This document shows, piece after piece, positions 38,691 to 46,345 of a stretch of DNA of 64,000 nucleotides. Each line of letters starts with the position of its first letter. Position 1 is the stretch's first letter. The translations under genes and the position numbers were made by a program. Under the pieces are notes generated by a model. It was not told where the DNA came from. It saw only the letters and a program-made list of their open reading frames with translations, and made no database searches. Source of the DNA: Psychroflexus halocasei (lineage in GTDB: Bacteria > Bacteroidota > Bacteroidia > Flavobacteriales > Flavobacteriaceae); the NCBI RefSeq assembly GCF_900107595.1, contig NZ_FNQF01000002.1, positions 1 through 64,000 of the forward strand, read 5' to 3'.

Positions 38691-39864
38691 TTCACCTGAT
38701 AAAAATGGATTCTATGGAGAGTTTGGTGGTGCATTTATCCCAGAAATGCTTTATCCTAACATCAAAAATCTAGAGGAAAATTATTTAGAAATCATTGAAA
38801 GTGATGAATTTAGAGAAGAATATTTACAACTCTTAAAAGACTATGTTGGTCGTCCTACTCCATTGTATTTTGCCAAAAGATTGAGTGAAAAATATAAAGC
38901 AAACATTTACCTCAAGCGTGAAGATCTTTGCCATACAGGAGCACACAAAATCAATAATACTGTTGGTCAGATTTTATTAGCAAAAAAACTAGGTAAAAAA
39001 AGAATCATCGCAGAAACTGGCGCAGGACAACATGGCGTTGCAACAGCAACAGTTTGTGCATTAATGAACTTAGATTGCATCATTTATATGGGAGAAATAG
39101 ACATGAAACGTCAAGCTCCAAATGTAGCTAGAATGCGGATGTTAGGCGCGAAAATAAAACCAGCTTTGTCAGGAAGCAAAACGCTTAAAGATGCAACAAA
39201 TGAAGCCATCAGAGATTGGATAAACAATCCTGAAGATACTTATTATTTGATAGGTTCAGTCGTTGGTCCACATCCTTATCCAGATTTAGTTGCAAAATTA
39301 CAAGCGATTATATCTCAAGAAGTTCAAGAGCAACTTTATGAAAAAACACAGAAAAGAAATCCTGATTATGTGATAGCATGTGTTGGTGGTGGTAGTAATG
39401 CAGCAGGAATTTACTATGAATTTCTAAATCAACCAGAAGTCAAAATTATTGCTGTAGAAGCCGCTGGAAAAGGAATTGATACTGGACAATCTGCAGCCAC
39501 TTCAAAGCTTGGAACTTTGGGTATCATTCATGGCAGTAAAACTTTACTCATGCAAACTAAAGATGGACAAATTACAGAACCTTATTCTATTTCTGCTGGC
39601 TTAGATTATCCTGGTATTGGTCCGATGCATGCACATTTATTGACATCAAAACGTGCAAGATTTATGAGTGTGACAGACGATGAAGCTATGTCGGCAGGAC
39701 TATTACTCAGTAAAACTGAGGGCATTATCCCTGCGATTGAAAGTGCACATGCTTTTGCAGTTTTAGAACACTTAAACTTTAAAAAGTCAGATGTTGTTGT
39801 CATCAATCTTTCAGGTCGTGGCGATAAAGATTTAGAAAGTTATATCAACCATTTCAATTTATAA
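38671..39864 (+). CDS. trpB: Tryptophan synthase beta subunit
   Basis: A 397-residue PLP enzyme that condenses indole with serine. The PLP lysine is in HTGAHKINNT, the phosphate-binding loop is CVGGGSNAAG, and AETGAGQHGVATAT and SAGLDYPGIGP are invariant blocks of the TrpB1 type. It forms the alpha2-beta2 complex with TrpA, encoded two bases downstream. Confidence 0.97.
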   Translation: MKNLQYNSPDKNGFYGEFGGAFIPEMLYPNIKNLEENYLEIIESDEFREEYLQLLKDYVGRPTPLYFAKRLSEKYKANIYLKREDLCHTGAHKINNTVGQILLAKKLGKKRIIAETGAGQHGVATATVCALMNLDCIIYMGEIDMKRQAPNVARMRMLGAKIKPALSGSKTLKDATNEAIRDWINNPEDTYYLIGSVVGPHPYPDLVAKLQAIISQEVQEQLYEKTQKRNPDYVIACVGGGSNAAGIYYEFLNQPEVKIIAVEAAGKGIDTGQSAATSKLGTLGIIHGSKTLLMQTKDGQITEPYSISAGLDYPGIGPMHAHLLTSKRARFMSVTDDEAMSAGLLLSKTEGIIPAIESAHAFAVLEHLNFKKSDVVVINLSGRGDKDLESYINHFNL

Positions 39865-39866
39865 AA

Positions 39867-40634
39867 ATGAAAAAGCTCAATACAGTTTTAAATCAAAATC
39901 ACAAAAAATTATCAATTTATTTTACAGCAGGCTTTCCTGAATTAAATGACACAAGCTCTATCATAAAAGCTTTAGAAGCCAGTCATGTTGATTTCATCGA
40001 AGTCGGATTACCTTATAGTGATCCGCTTGCTGATGGGCCAACAATTCAAGAGAGCTCTAAAAAAGCACTTGAAAATGGTTTCACAACACAATTATTATTT
40101 CAACAACTTCATGATCTCAAAAATCAATGTGATGTGCCGTTAATTTTGATGGGATACTTCAATGTCATTTTACAATTTGGAGTAGAGAAATTTTGCAGTC
40201 AATGCCAAAATATCGGTATAGAAGCTGTTATCATTCCTGATTTGCCATTAGAAATTTATGAAAAAGATTATCGTAAGATTTTTGAAAAACATAATATACA
40301 TCCTATTTTTCTAATCACTCCACAATCATCAGAAAAACGTATTCGTCAAATTGATGAGATTAGTCATAGTTTTATTTACATGGTCAGTTCAGCAAGTACA
40401 ACGGGAGGCACAAAAGGTTTCGGTGATAACGAACTGAAGTATTTTGATAGAATTTCAAAAATGCAACTTAAAAGTAAACTTATCACAGGTTTTGGGGTGA
40501 AAGATAACAAAACATTTGAGCAAGCTGCAGCCAATACAGATGGATGTATTATAGGAAGCGCCTACATTAATTTTTTGAAAGAAAATAAGATTAATCAAAC
40601 AGCAGAATTTATAAATCAAATACGCAATTATTAA
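39867..40634 (+). CDS. trpA: Tryptophan synthase alpha subunit
   Basis: A 255-residue TIM-barrel subunit that cleaves indole-3-glycerol phosphate. Catalytic residues lie in FIEVGLPYSDPLADGPTIQ (the Glu and Asp), with IIPDLPLE and YMVSSASTTGG. It is the last gene of the trpEGDCFBA operon. No obvious terminator follows before the tmRNA promoter at 40659, so some read-through into ssrA is possible. Confidence 0.96.
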   Translation: MKKLNTVLNQNHKKLSIYFTAGFPELNDTSSIIKALEASHVDFIEVGLPYSDPLADGPTIQESSKKALENGFTTQLLFQQLHDLKNQCDVPLILMGYFNVILQFGVEKFCSQCQNIGIEAVIIPDLPLEIYEKDYRKIFEKHNIHPIFLITPQSSEKRIRQIDEISHSFIYMVSSASTTGGTKGFGDNELKYFDRISKMQLKSKLITGFGVKDNKTFEQAAANTDGCIIGSAYINFLKENKINQTAEFINQIRNY

Positions 40635-40658
40635 AGTTTAAAAAAAATGTAAAACACC

Positions 40659-40687
40659 TTGCATTCCTAATAAAAGCTCTATTTTTG
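40659..40687 (+). promoter_or_regulatory. ssrA promoter
   Basis: TTG at 40659-40661, an 18-base spacer and TATTTTTG at 40680-40687 match the flavobacterial consensus with the same spacing as the trp promoter. Confidence 0.75.
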
Positions 40688-40716
40688 CAATTAGTTAAGT
40701 TCTTTGAATAATAAAA

Positions 40717-41113
40717 GGGGTCGATTTGGTTTTGACAGCAAGACCAATTGAATAGTAAGCACGTCGAGCGCTGGGATATAGCTCGTAAATATCATATTTC
40801 AACCTTTTTAAACGGCGATAATAATTACGCCTTAGCTGCATAATCCGAATTACAGTAGGATAATGCTTCACCATTACAAGGTAATGGGCTAAGATGTCTC
40901 TGGAAAGCCCTGATTTATGGCGTTCCATCAAGAGGCACCGGTAAAGTAAATCTAGGTTTCATGACACCTTTAAGTGAAACTGAAATTATAAAGGTTAAGG
41001 ATAACTTAGGTGGTTTTCAGCCAGAGTTATCTCGAAAACTCAAGAGAAAACTAAACGTGTAGAAAGTTTTTGAATTGCTTGTTTGGACGGGAGTTCGAGT
41101 CTCCCCGACTCCA
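40717..41113 (+). ncRNA. ssrA: Transfer-messenger RNA (tmRNA)
   Basis: The 5' end GGGGTCG pairs with CGACTCC at the 3' end to form the tRNA-like acceptor stem, and GGGAGTTCGAGTCTCCC gives the T arm. The tag frame at 40814-40843 reads GDNNYALAA and stop, matching the flavobacterial GENNYALAA type. CCA is not encoded after the discriminator A, so it must be added. With SmpB it rescues stalled ribosomes and tags the unfinished protein for proteolysis. The exact 5' and 3' ends are set by the acceptor pairing. Confidence 0.95.
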
Positions 41114-41117
41114 CAAA

Positions 41118-41155
41118 AAACCCTCGTAAGCCACTGTTTACGGGGGTTTCATTTT
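41118..41155 (+). terminator. tmRNA terminator
   Basis: AAACCCTCGTAA pairs imperfectly with TTACGGGGGTTT around a short loop, followed by CATTTTT, a few bases after the tmRNA 3' end. Confidence 0.75.
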
Positions 41156-41194
41156 TCGGGTGACAATTGAGGTGATATTTTTTGTCAATATCAA

Positions 41195-41228
41195 AAAAAA
41201 GGAAACAAAATAAATTATTTCCTTTTTT
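41195..41228. terminator. AT-rich terminator hairpin
   Basis: AAAAAAGGAAA pairs with TTTCCTTTTTT around a 12-base loop, usable on either strand. A second small hairpin (GTGAGTT and AACTCAC, 41230-41250) lies beside it. Together they could end the small minus-strand frame at 41275. Confidence 0.6.
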
Positions 41229-41274
41229 CGTGAGTTTGCTCATAACTCACATTTAATCAACCTAAACAATCAAC

Positions 41275-41442
41275 TTAGCTAAAATCTATTTCTTTAGAAT
41301 TTTGATTTATATCAGATTTTAGTTTTTTTAAGTATTTCTCTCTCACACTTTTATCAAAATACACGCCGTCACCCTGATGCATATCTGCTAATAGAAATTC
41401 ATCTTTATCTTTGTCATTCTTTCTTAAACTATTTGGATTCAT
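41275..41442 (-). CDS. Small hypothetical protein, 55 residues
   Basis: An open frame starting ATG at 41442 and ending TAA at 41275. The N-terminus is MNPNSLRKNDKDKDEFLLAD; later it reads MHQGDGVYFDKSVREKYLKK and ends KEIDFS. It is highly charged, has no membrane segment and looks like a real soluble small protein rather than random translation. Two hairpins follow the stop. I do not recognise the family. Besides this frame and the tmRNA terminator, the 514 bases between ssrA and the 3D-domain gene show nothing else I can support. Confidence 0.45.
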   Translation of the reverse strand: MNPNSLRKNDKDKDEFLLADMHQGDGVYFDKSVREKYLKKLKSDINQNSKEIDFS

Positions 41443-41627
41443 AATTTTTTATTATAAATTTAGATATATTTAATAATTTTATTAATTTTTAAAACATTTA
41501 TTGATAATAAATTAACACTTGATAAACAGCTTTTATTAATGAGTAATTTGAAACTTTCTTTAATCTTTAATTAAATGAAAAATGAGACATGCTGATCTTT
41601 CTCTAAAAAATTTCATATCATGCAATT

Positions 41628-42107
41628 ATGAAACATTTATTACACAACGACAGATTATCAATGGTTTTATTGTCAATGAGTTTATTTTTTACGAGTTGTA
41701 ATAACAATCAACAAGATTCAAAAAAGAAAATCAAAAAAGTCAATGACACAACGATGACAGTGACAGCAACTGCTTATAATTCAATTGAAAACCAAACAAA
41801 AAAAGGAAACATTGGGCTTGCAGCATGGGGAGATACTTTAAAACCTGGCATGAAAACGATTGCTGTTTCTCGTGACCTTATCAACTTAGGACTTGGTCAT
41901 AATGAAGAAGTTCACATTGAAGGTTTGGAAGGAACTTACACGGTGAAGGATAAAATGAATAAGCGTTGGACAAAAAAAATCGATATTTATATGGGATTAG
42001 ATGCCAAAGCTGCACGTGAATGGGGAGAGAAACAGGTGGATATTAAATTCGAAAAAAAAGATGATCCCAAGGATAAATTTTCAAAACAAGCTAAGAAAAC
42101 AAAATAG
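41628..42107 (+). CDS. 3D-domain lipoprotein
   Basis: A 159-residue lipoprotein with Cys24 in FFTSCNNN. After a lysine-rich linker the protein has a 3D (Asp-Asp-Asp) domain, seen as TVTATAYNS, LAAWGDTLKPGMKTIAVSRDLI, EVHIEGLEGTYTVKDKMNKRW and KKIDIYMG. The fold is shared with MltA lytic transglycosylases and Rpf/YabE C-termini and suggests binding or cleaving peptidoglycan; the critical Asp residues appear as KIDIY and KDKM. It stands alone with no operon partner. Confidence 0.82.
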   Translation: MKHLLHNDRLSMVLLSMSLFFTSCNNNQQDSKKKIKKVNDTTMTVTATAYNSIENQTKKGNIGLAAWGDTLKPGMKTIAVSRDLINLGLGHNEEVHIEGLEGTYTVKDKMNKRWTKKIDIYMGLDAKAAREWGEKQVDIKFEKKDDPKDKFSKQAKKTK

Positions 42108-42207
42108 AGATTTTGCCATTTCAGTTTTAGGTTATATTTAATGAAATACTCAGTTTAAAATGATGACTCTACGTTAATTTCGTAATTTCCAACAGAAATT
42201 AAATTTT

Positions 42208-43581
42208 ATGGATTCTATTCAAGAGTTAATCTCTGATTTTGCATCTGCAATGTGGGGATTACCTCTGATCATTCTATTGATTGGTGGCGGAATTTATCTA
42301 TTGATATTATCCAAGTTTCTTCCCTTTAGATATTTAGGTCACTCCATTGATTTACTTCGTGGTAAATTTAATAATCCTGACGATCCAGGAGAAATCAACC
42401 ATTTTCAGGCGCTTTCTACAGCCTTATCTTCTACTGTTGGTATGGGAAATATTGCAGGTGTTGCTGTAGCGATTACGCTTGGCGGTCCTGGTGCAATCTT
42501 TTGGCTTTGGCTGAGTGCGATTGTCGGGATGGGAACAAAGTTTTTCACAAACACGCTTGCCGTCATGTATCGCGGTAAAGATTCCGAAGGAAAAATACAA
42601 GGTGGCGTCATGTATTTCATCGAAGTTGGTTTAGGAAAGAAATGGAAGTTTTTAGCTGTCATCTTTAGTTTGGCTGGTTTAATTGGCGCTTTACCGGTTT
42701 TTAATGTCAATCAACTTACGCAAGCTATCAATTATATTTTGCTAGAACCCAATAACATTGAAACAGGTTTTATGACAAACCTGACAATAGGAATTGTGTT
42801 TGTCATTTTAACTTCTGTCGTTATTCTTGGCGGTTTACAACGCATTAGCAAAACGGTTTCTAAACTTGTTCCAGCAATGGTTGCACTCTATTTCATTTCA
42901 GTCCTTGCTATTATTGCTATCAACTTTGAGGTGGTTCCCACCTATTTTAAAATGATTTTTACAGATGCTTTTGCTGCAGAAAATTATAAAGGCGATCCGA
43001 TGTTTGGCGGACTTTTAGGCGGATTAATTATTTTAGGAATCAGACGTGGCGCATTTTCAAATGAAGCAGGAATCGGAACAGCAACAATGGCGCATGGCGC
43101 AAGTAAAACCTCTGAGCCTGTTCGTGAGGGTCTTGTCGCAATGTTGGGTCCAGCAATTGATACTTTGGTGGTTTGTACACTCACGGCACTTTCTATTTTA
43201 GTCACAGGCATTTGGAAAACTACGGATGCCAACGGCGTTAGTTTAACTGCAGCTGCCTTTGAAAGCGCAATTCCGTATGTTGGCGATTATCTACTTCTGC
43301 TCTGTATTTCTGCATTTAGTATTTCCTCTCTGTTTTCATTTTCCTATTATGGCACAAAATGCTTGTCGTATTTAGCAGGCGCGACATATAAACATTATTA
43401 CAATTATGTTTACATCATCAGTATTTTAATTGGGGCAACCACATCTTTAAGTGCGATGATTAATCTAATTGACGGTTTTTTCGCTTTGATGGCAATTCCG
43501 ACAATGATTGCGACGCTTATTTTAGCGCCTAAAGTGATGGTAGAAGCAAGACGATATTTTAAAAAATATTCTGATAAATAA
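42208..43581 (+). CDS. Sodium:alanine symporter (AGCS family)
   Basis: A 457-residue inner-membrane carrier with about 11 hydrophobic helices. The family signature is present: STVGMGNIAGVAVAITLGGP, then FWLWLSAIVGMGTKFFTNTLAVMYR, and RRGAFSNEAGIGTATMAHG in the second half. It imports alanine or glycine with sodium ions. Sodium coupling would suit a marine or saline habitat. The downstream acetyltransferase gene begins 19 bases later. Confidence 0.93.
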   Translation: MDSIQELISDFASAMWGLPLIILLIGGGIYLLILSKFLPFRYLGHSIDLLRGKFNNPDDPGEINHFQALSTALSSTVGMGNIAGVAVAITLGGPGAIFWLWLSAIVGMGTKFFTNTLAVMYRGKDSEGKIQGGVMYFIEVGLGKKWKFLAVIFSLAGLIGALPVFNVNQLTQAINYILLEPNNIETGFMTNLTIGIVFVILTSVVILGGLQRISKTVSKLVPAMVALYFISVLAIIAINFEVVPTYFKMIFTDAFAAENYKGDPMFGGLLGGLIILGIRRGAFSNEAGIGTATMAHGASKTSEPVREGLVAMLGPAIDTLVVCTLTALSILVTGIWKTTDANGVSLTAAAFESAIPYVGDYLLLLCISAFSISSLFSFSYYGTKCLSYLAGATYKHYYNYVYIISILIGATTSLSAMINLIDGFFALMAIPTMIATLILAPKVMVEARRYFKKYSDK

Positions 43582-43600
43582 GTTGTTCTAATTTATATTT

Positions 43601-44116
43601 ATGAAAAAATTGATATTTCAAACAATCCAAGAATCAGATTTAGCTGAAGTTTTGGGGATGTTTAAAACTGCTGCAGAGCGCATTTCTAAAATGAATGTTG
43701 ATCATTGGCAATACTGGAAAAATCCACCTCAAGAAAAAGTAGAATGGGTTAAAGATGGCATCAAAAACCAAGAATATTTTTTTGTTTTAAATGAAAAAAA
43801 CAACAAAATCGGAATGCTGCGAATTCTTGATGAAGATTTATTGTATTGGGGAAAACAAGATAAAAAATCAAAGTATGTGCATTCATTAATTGTTAAAGAT
43901 GAATTTGCAGGGAATAATTTAGCCGAAAAAATTCTTGACGAAGTTGAAATATTAGCACATAAAAATGCTTGCAAATACTTAAGATTAGATTGCGATTCAA
44001 AGAATCAAAAACTTTGTGCCTTCTATGAAAATTTAGGATTTCAAAAAGTAGGTGCAAAAGAATTACCGCTCTCCATTTACAATCTATATGAGAGGGAAGT
44101 GACAAAAAGCAGTTGA
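43601..44116 (+). CDS. GNAT family N-acetyltransferase
   Basis: A 171-residue acetyltransferase. The N-terminal part (FQTIQESDLAEVLGMFKTAAERI) and YVHSLIVKDEFAGNNLAEKILDEVE supply the GNAT core; the CoA loop EFAGNNLAEK is less glycine-rich than usual. The C-terminal strand and helix read CKYLRLDCDSKNQKLCAFYENLGFQKVG. The acceptor is unknown. It probably shares a transcript with the alanine symporter. Confidence 0.82.
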   Translation: MKKLIFQTIQESDLAEVLGMFKTAAERISKMNVDHWQYWKNPPQEKVEWVKDGIKNQEYFFVLNEKNNKIGMLRILDEDLLYWGKQDKKSKYVHSLIVKDEFAGNNLAEKILDEVEILAHKNACKYLRLDCDSKNQKLCAFYENLGFQKVGAKELPLSIYNLYEREVTKSS

Positions 44117-44264
44117 CTCATGTAAAATTAATAAGCTTAATCTTATATTGACTAACCTCAATAGCTATTAAATAAATCATAAATTAAAAGTGAAGATTAT
44201 TAAGGCAAAATTCTAAAAGTTAATTTAATAAAATCATTTTTACAGCTTAAAACTCAAGCATAGA

Positions 44265-44865
44265 TTGAACCTCATCAATTCCATTTCGGGAGTTAAACCT
44301 GCAAATCTAATCGGAACTAAATCAGAAGAGGGACAAGAAAATTTAGCTATATTTTCATCTGTTGTTCATTTAGGTTCAAGCCCAGCTCAGCTTGGTTTTG
44401 TCATGCGACCACAAACCGATGAGATCAAAGATACTTATGCTAATATTCAAGAAACTGGTTATTACTCAATTAATCATGTTGGTGAATCTTTCGTTGAAAA
44501 AGCACATTACACTTCGGCTAAATTAAAAAAAGAAGAATCTGAATTTGAACACATGAATATTGAAAATATATACATCAAGGATTTTCATGCGCCTTATGTG
44601 AAAAAAAGTCAAGTTAAAATGGGAATGAAATTGACTCATCAAATCCATTTGCCAAACGATTGCATCTTTATGATTGGTGAAGTCGTTCTTTTAGATGTCG
44701 CAGAAAAAATAATAAATGAAAAAGGACAAATTGATCTATCAGCTTCAAAAACAACAGGAATTTCTGGTTTAAATACGTATTACAGTTTAAATAAAATTGA
44801 TGATTTCCCTTATGGATGATTTCCCTTATGTAAGAACAAACGAAATACCTGATTTCAATGACTAA
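44265..44865 (+). pseudogene. Flavin reductase-family protein, frameshifted
   Basis: The frame encodes an FMN-binding split-barrel flavin reductase: LNLINSISGVKPANLIGTK, LAIFSSVVHLGSSPAQLGF and KTTGISGLNTYYSL. Two defects are visible. At the 3' end an exact tandem copy of 16 bases (44799-44814 and 44815-44830) shifts the frame, so translation stops at 44819; removing one copy restores FPYVRTNEIPDFND and a stop at 44865. At the 5' end the homologous-looking frame continues upstream (NHFYSLKLKHR) to a TAA at 44229-44231, with no ATG; the only start is TTG at 44265, which would lose the first residues. It is either a decaying gene or an assembly problem. Confidence 0.75.
44799..44830. repeat. 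Exact 16-bp tandem duplication
   Basis: GATGATTTCCCTTATG occurs twice back to back near the 3' end of the flavin reductase gene. The length is not a multiple of three, so it changes the reading frame; a single copy restores a family-like C-terminus. Confidence 0.9.
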
Positions 44866-44988
44866 GCCTAAAGAATCAAAAATTTGTGCGACTTGTGGAA
44901 AACCTTTTGCATGGCGAAAAAATGGCGTAAAGATTGGGACAAGGTCAAGTATTGCAGTGAAAGGTGCAGACGACATAAAAACTCTTAA
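44858..44988 (+). pseudogene. DUF2256 zinc-ribbon protein, single-base frameshift
   Basis: The start reads MTKPKESKICATCGKPFAWRK, the N-terminal half of DUF2256 (CxxCxRPFxWRKKW). The frame then leaves the family at a run of six A (44917-44922). Adding one A gives [20 protein letters not shown], RHKNS and a stop at 44988, a perfect DUF2256 ending with the second Cys pair. As it stands the frame runs on to 45043 without the second Cys pair and cannot form the zinc site. The ATG overlaps the ancestral flavin reductase stop by 8 bases, so the two were an operon. DUF2256 genes are often near photolyase/cryptochrome genes; none is seen here. Confidence 0.8.
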
Positions 44989-45179
44989 ATATGATTTTGA
45001 AATATTTCAGAATAAAAAGTATGAAAGACACTATGATGAATAGCTAATTCAAAAACAATAATCTGAATTTATATTAAGAGAAGACCTTTTAACTAAAAGT
45101 AGGATTTTTTATTTAAAATAAAAACTTTGTTTTGTCAATTTTTTTCGTAAATCTTGCAAAAAATAACAGCTCTTCAAAC

Positions 45180-46047
45180 ATGTCAAAATTTCATCTGATC
45201 ATTCTACTTCTCATCTTGCCAATCAGCTTATATTCTCTAAACAACCTGACAAAATTGATAGTCTTCAGGAACCTTTATTCAAGCCTTTTATAGAAAGATA
45301 TATTCTTGATGAAATAAAGAGTTTAAGACAAGAAAACCTGGAGCTAAAAGCAAATCTCACAAAGCAAATCTCACAAAGCAAATCGCCGAAGCTAAACTTG
45401 AATCATCTGATAGAGCTGTCAACTATACCACTAGCACCATCAACAATATTTTTTATATCATCACTGCTGCTGCCTCTCTATTACTTCTTGTAGGTTGGCG
45501 ATCTTTAAATGACATTAAAAAAAGTCTGAAAATTGATATGTCTAAAAAAACTGAAAACATTATCGCTCAATATGAGAGACGCTTACAGCAAATTGAAAAT
45601 AAAATGACCGAGCGCTCTAAGGTGATTATTGAAACTCAACAAAATATTACGAATACAAACTCCATTCATTCTTTATGGATGCGCGCAGGACTTGAAAAAA
45701 GTGAAGAGGATAAAATTACAGTTTACGACGAAATCCTGAGTATCAACCCCAATGATATTGAAGCCATGACTTATAAAGCCGATGCTTTGCTAGAAATCGG
45801 TGAAGTGCGTTGGGCTTTAGATCTTTCAAACACAGCGATTGAACTAGATAATAATTACGCGCTTGCTTATTGGCAACGTGCTTGCGCTTATGCTAAATTA
45901 GAAAAACAAGCTGAAGCTTTATCTGATATTAAAAAAGCAATTGAACTTTCTGATACACTTGAAGATGAATTACTCAACGAAAGTCATTTTGAGAATTTAC
46001 AGAATAATGCTTCTTTCAAAAAGTTAATTTCTCATTATAAAAGCTAA
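45180..46047 (+). pseudogene. Exported coiled-coil/membrane/TPR protein, doubly frameshifted
   Basis: An ATG at 45180 gives a good signal peptide (FHLIILLLILPISLYS). The frame then fails around 45235-45240; removing two bases gives QPDKIDSLQEPLFKPFIE and a coiled coil up to ENLELKANLTKQ. There an exact 14-bp tandem duplication (45350-45377) shifts the frame again; with one copy the protein continues IAEAKLESSDRAVN, a membrane helix (IFYIITAAASLLLLVGW) and then, in frame, the intact part from 45538: a coiled coil and two or three TPR units (IEAMTYKADALLEIGEVRWAL, ALAYWQRACAYAKLEK). Only this C-terminal part (45538-46047, 169 residues) is open today. Function unknown. Confidence 0.75.
45350..45384. 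repeat. Exact 14-bp tandem duplication plus partial third copy
   Basis: GCAAATCTCACAAA occurs at 45350-45363 and 45364-45377, followed by a 7-base partial copy. It shifts the frame of the TPR gene; one copy fewer restores it. Confidence 0.9.
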
Positions 46048-46074
46048 GCTCATCATTTAATTCATTTTTTTTTA

Positions 46075-46082
46075 TAAGTTTG
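46075..46082 (+). promoter_or_regulatory. Candidate -7 element of the asnA leader
   Basis: TAAGTTTG fits TAnnTTTG and ends seven bases before the first Asn-rich leader peptide. A -33 TTG at the right spacing is not evident. The distance to the ATG implies a leaderless or nearly leaderless transcript, as for trpL. Confidence 0.5.
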
Positions 46083-46089
46083 TAGTTCT

Positions 46090-46167
46090 ATGACACATAT
46101 TTTAAATCATATCTTCAATCTTAACTTGAATAATAATCGATTCAAGAACAGGAAGATCATGCTTTAG
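46090..46167 (+). CDS. asnA leader peptide 1 (Asn-rich)
   Basis: A 25-codon frame beginning MTHILNHIFNLNLNNNRF. Seven of 25 residues are Asn, with three Asn codons in a row at 46129-46137 and a further one at 46147. Its last codons include GGAAGATC (46151-46158), which nearly duplicates the 3' arm of the following terminator and can pair with its 5' arm. A ribosome stalled on the Asn codons would leave this segment free to form an antiterminator; one reaching the stop at 46165 would cover it. This is the geometry of an asparagine attenuator, and the gene it precedes makes asparagine. Confidence 0.8.
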   Translation: MTHILNHIFNLNLNNNRFKNRKIML

Positions 46168-46190
46168 AAATAATATATTTTCAAATTTCA

Positions 46191-46229
46191 AAAAAGGTCT
46201 TCTACATTTCAGAAGATCTTTTTTTTTTT
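46191..46229 (+). terminator. asnA attenuator terminator 1
   Basis: GGTCTTCT (46196-46203) pairs with AGAAGATC (46211-46218), extended by A/T pairs, loop ACATTTC, followed by a run of T. The alternative partner of the 5' arm is GGAAGATC at 46151-46158 in leader 1. Confidence 0.85.
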
Positions 46230-46245
46230 GCTTAAAACTCAACAA

Positions 46246-46293
46246 ATGATTCACATTAATATCAATACAAATAATAATAACTCTCCACCTTAA
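46246..46293 (+). CDS. asnA leader peptide 2 (Asn-rich)
   Basis: A 15-codon frame encoding MIHINININTNNNNSPP with the exact order M-I-H-I-N-I-N-T-N-N-N-N-S-P-P. Six residues are Asn, four of them consecutive (46270-46281). It starts 16 bases after terminator 1. Right after its stop lies GCAGGC (46294-46299), complementary to the 5' arm of terminator 2. A ribosome on the Asn codons leaves GCAGGC free, whereas one at the stop covers it. It is thus a second, independent asparagine attenuator in series with the first. Confidence 0.85.
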   Translation: MIHININTNNNNSPP

Positions 46294-46318
46294 GCAGGCG
46301 AAAATCTCCCTATGTGTT

Positions 46319-46345
46319 AAGCCTGCCGTTGTGTAGGCTTTTTTT
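46319..46345 (+). terminator. asnA attenuator terminator 2
   Basis: AAGCCTGC (46319-46326) pairs with GTAGGCTT (46333-46340) around CGTTGT, followed by seven T. GCCTGC in the 5' arm can instead pair with GCAGGC at 46294-46299, which mimics the GTAGGC of the 3' arm. Confidence 0.85.

Noticed and set aside
40695-41243. Minus-strand frames overlapping 40695-40931 and 41040-41243
   Set aside because: They are antisense to the tmRNA gene and its terminator; the second contains the well-known spurious translation VESGRLELPS of the tRNA-like end.
44858-45043. A 61-residue protein read straight from 44858 to 45043
   Set aside because: It leaves the DUF2256 family in mid-domain at an A run and loses the second Cys pair; the homologous frame ends at 44988 after one added base.
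45538-46047. TPR protein starting at 45538 as a complete gene
   Set aside because: The homologous-looking sequence continues upstream through a membrane helix, coiled coil and signal peptide once a 14-bp duplication and a two-base shift are undone.
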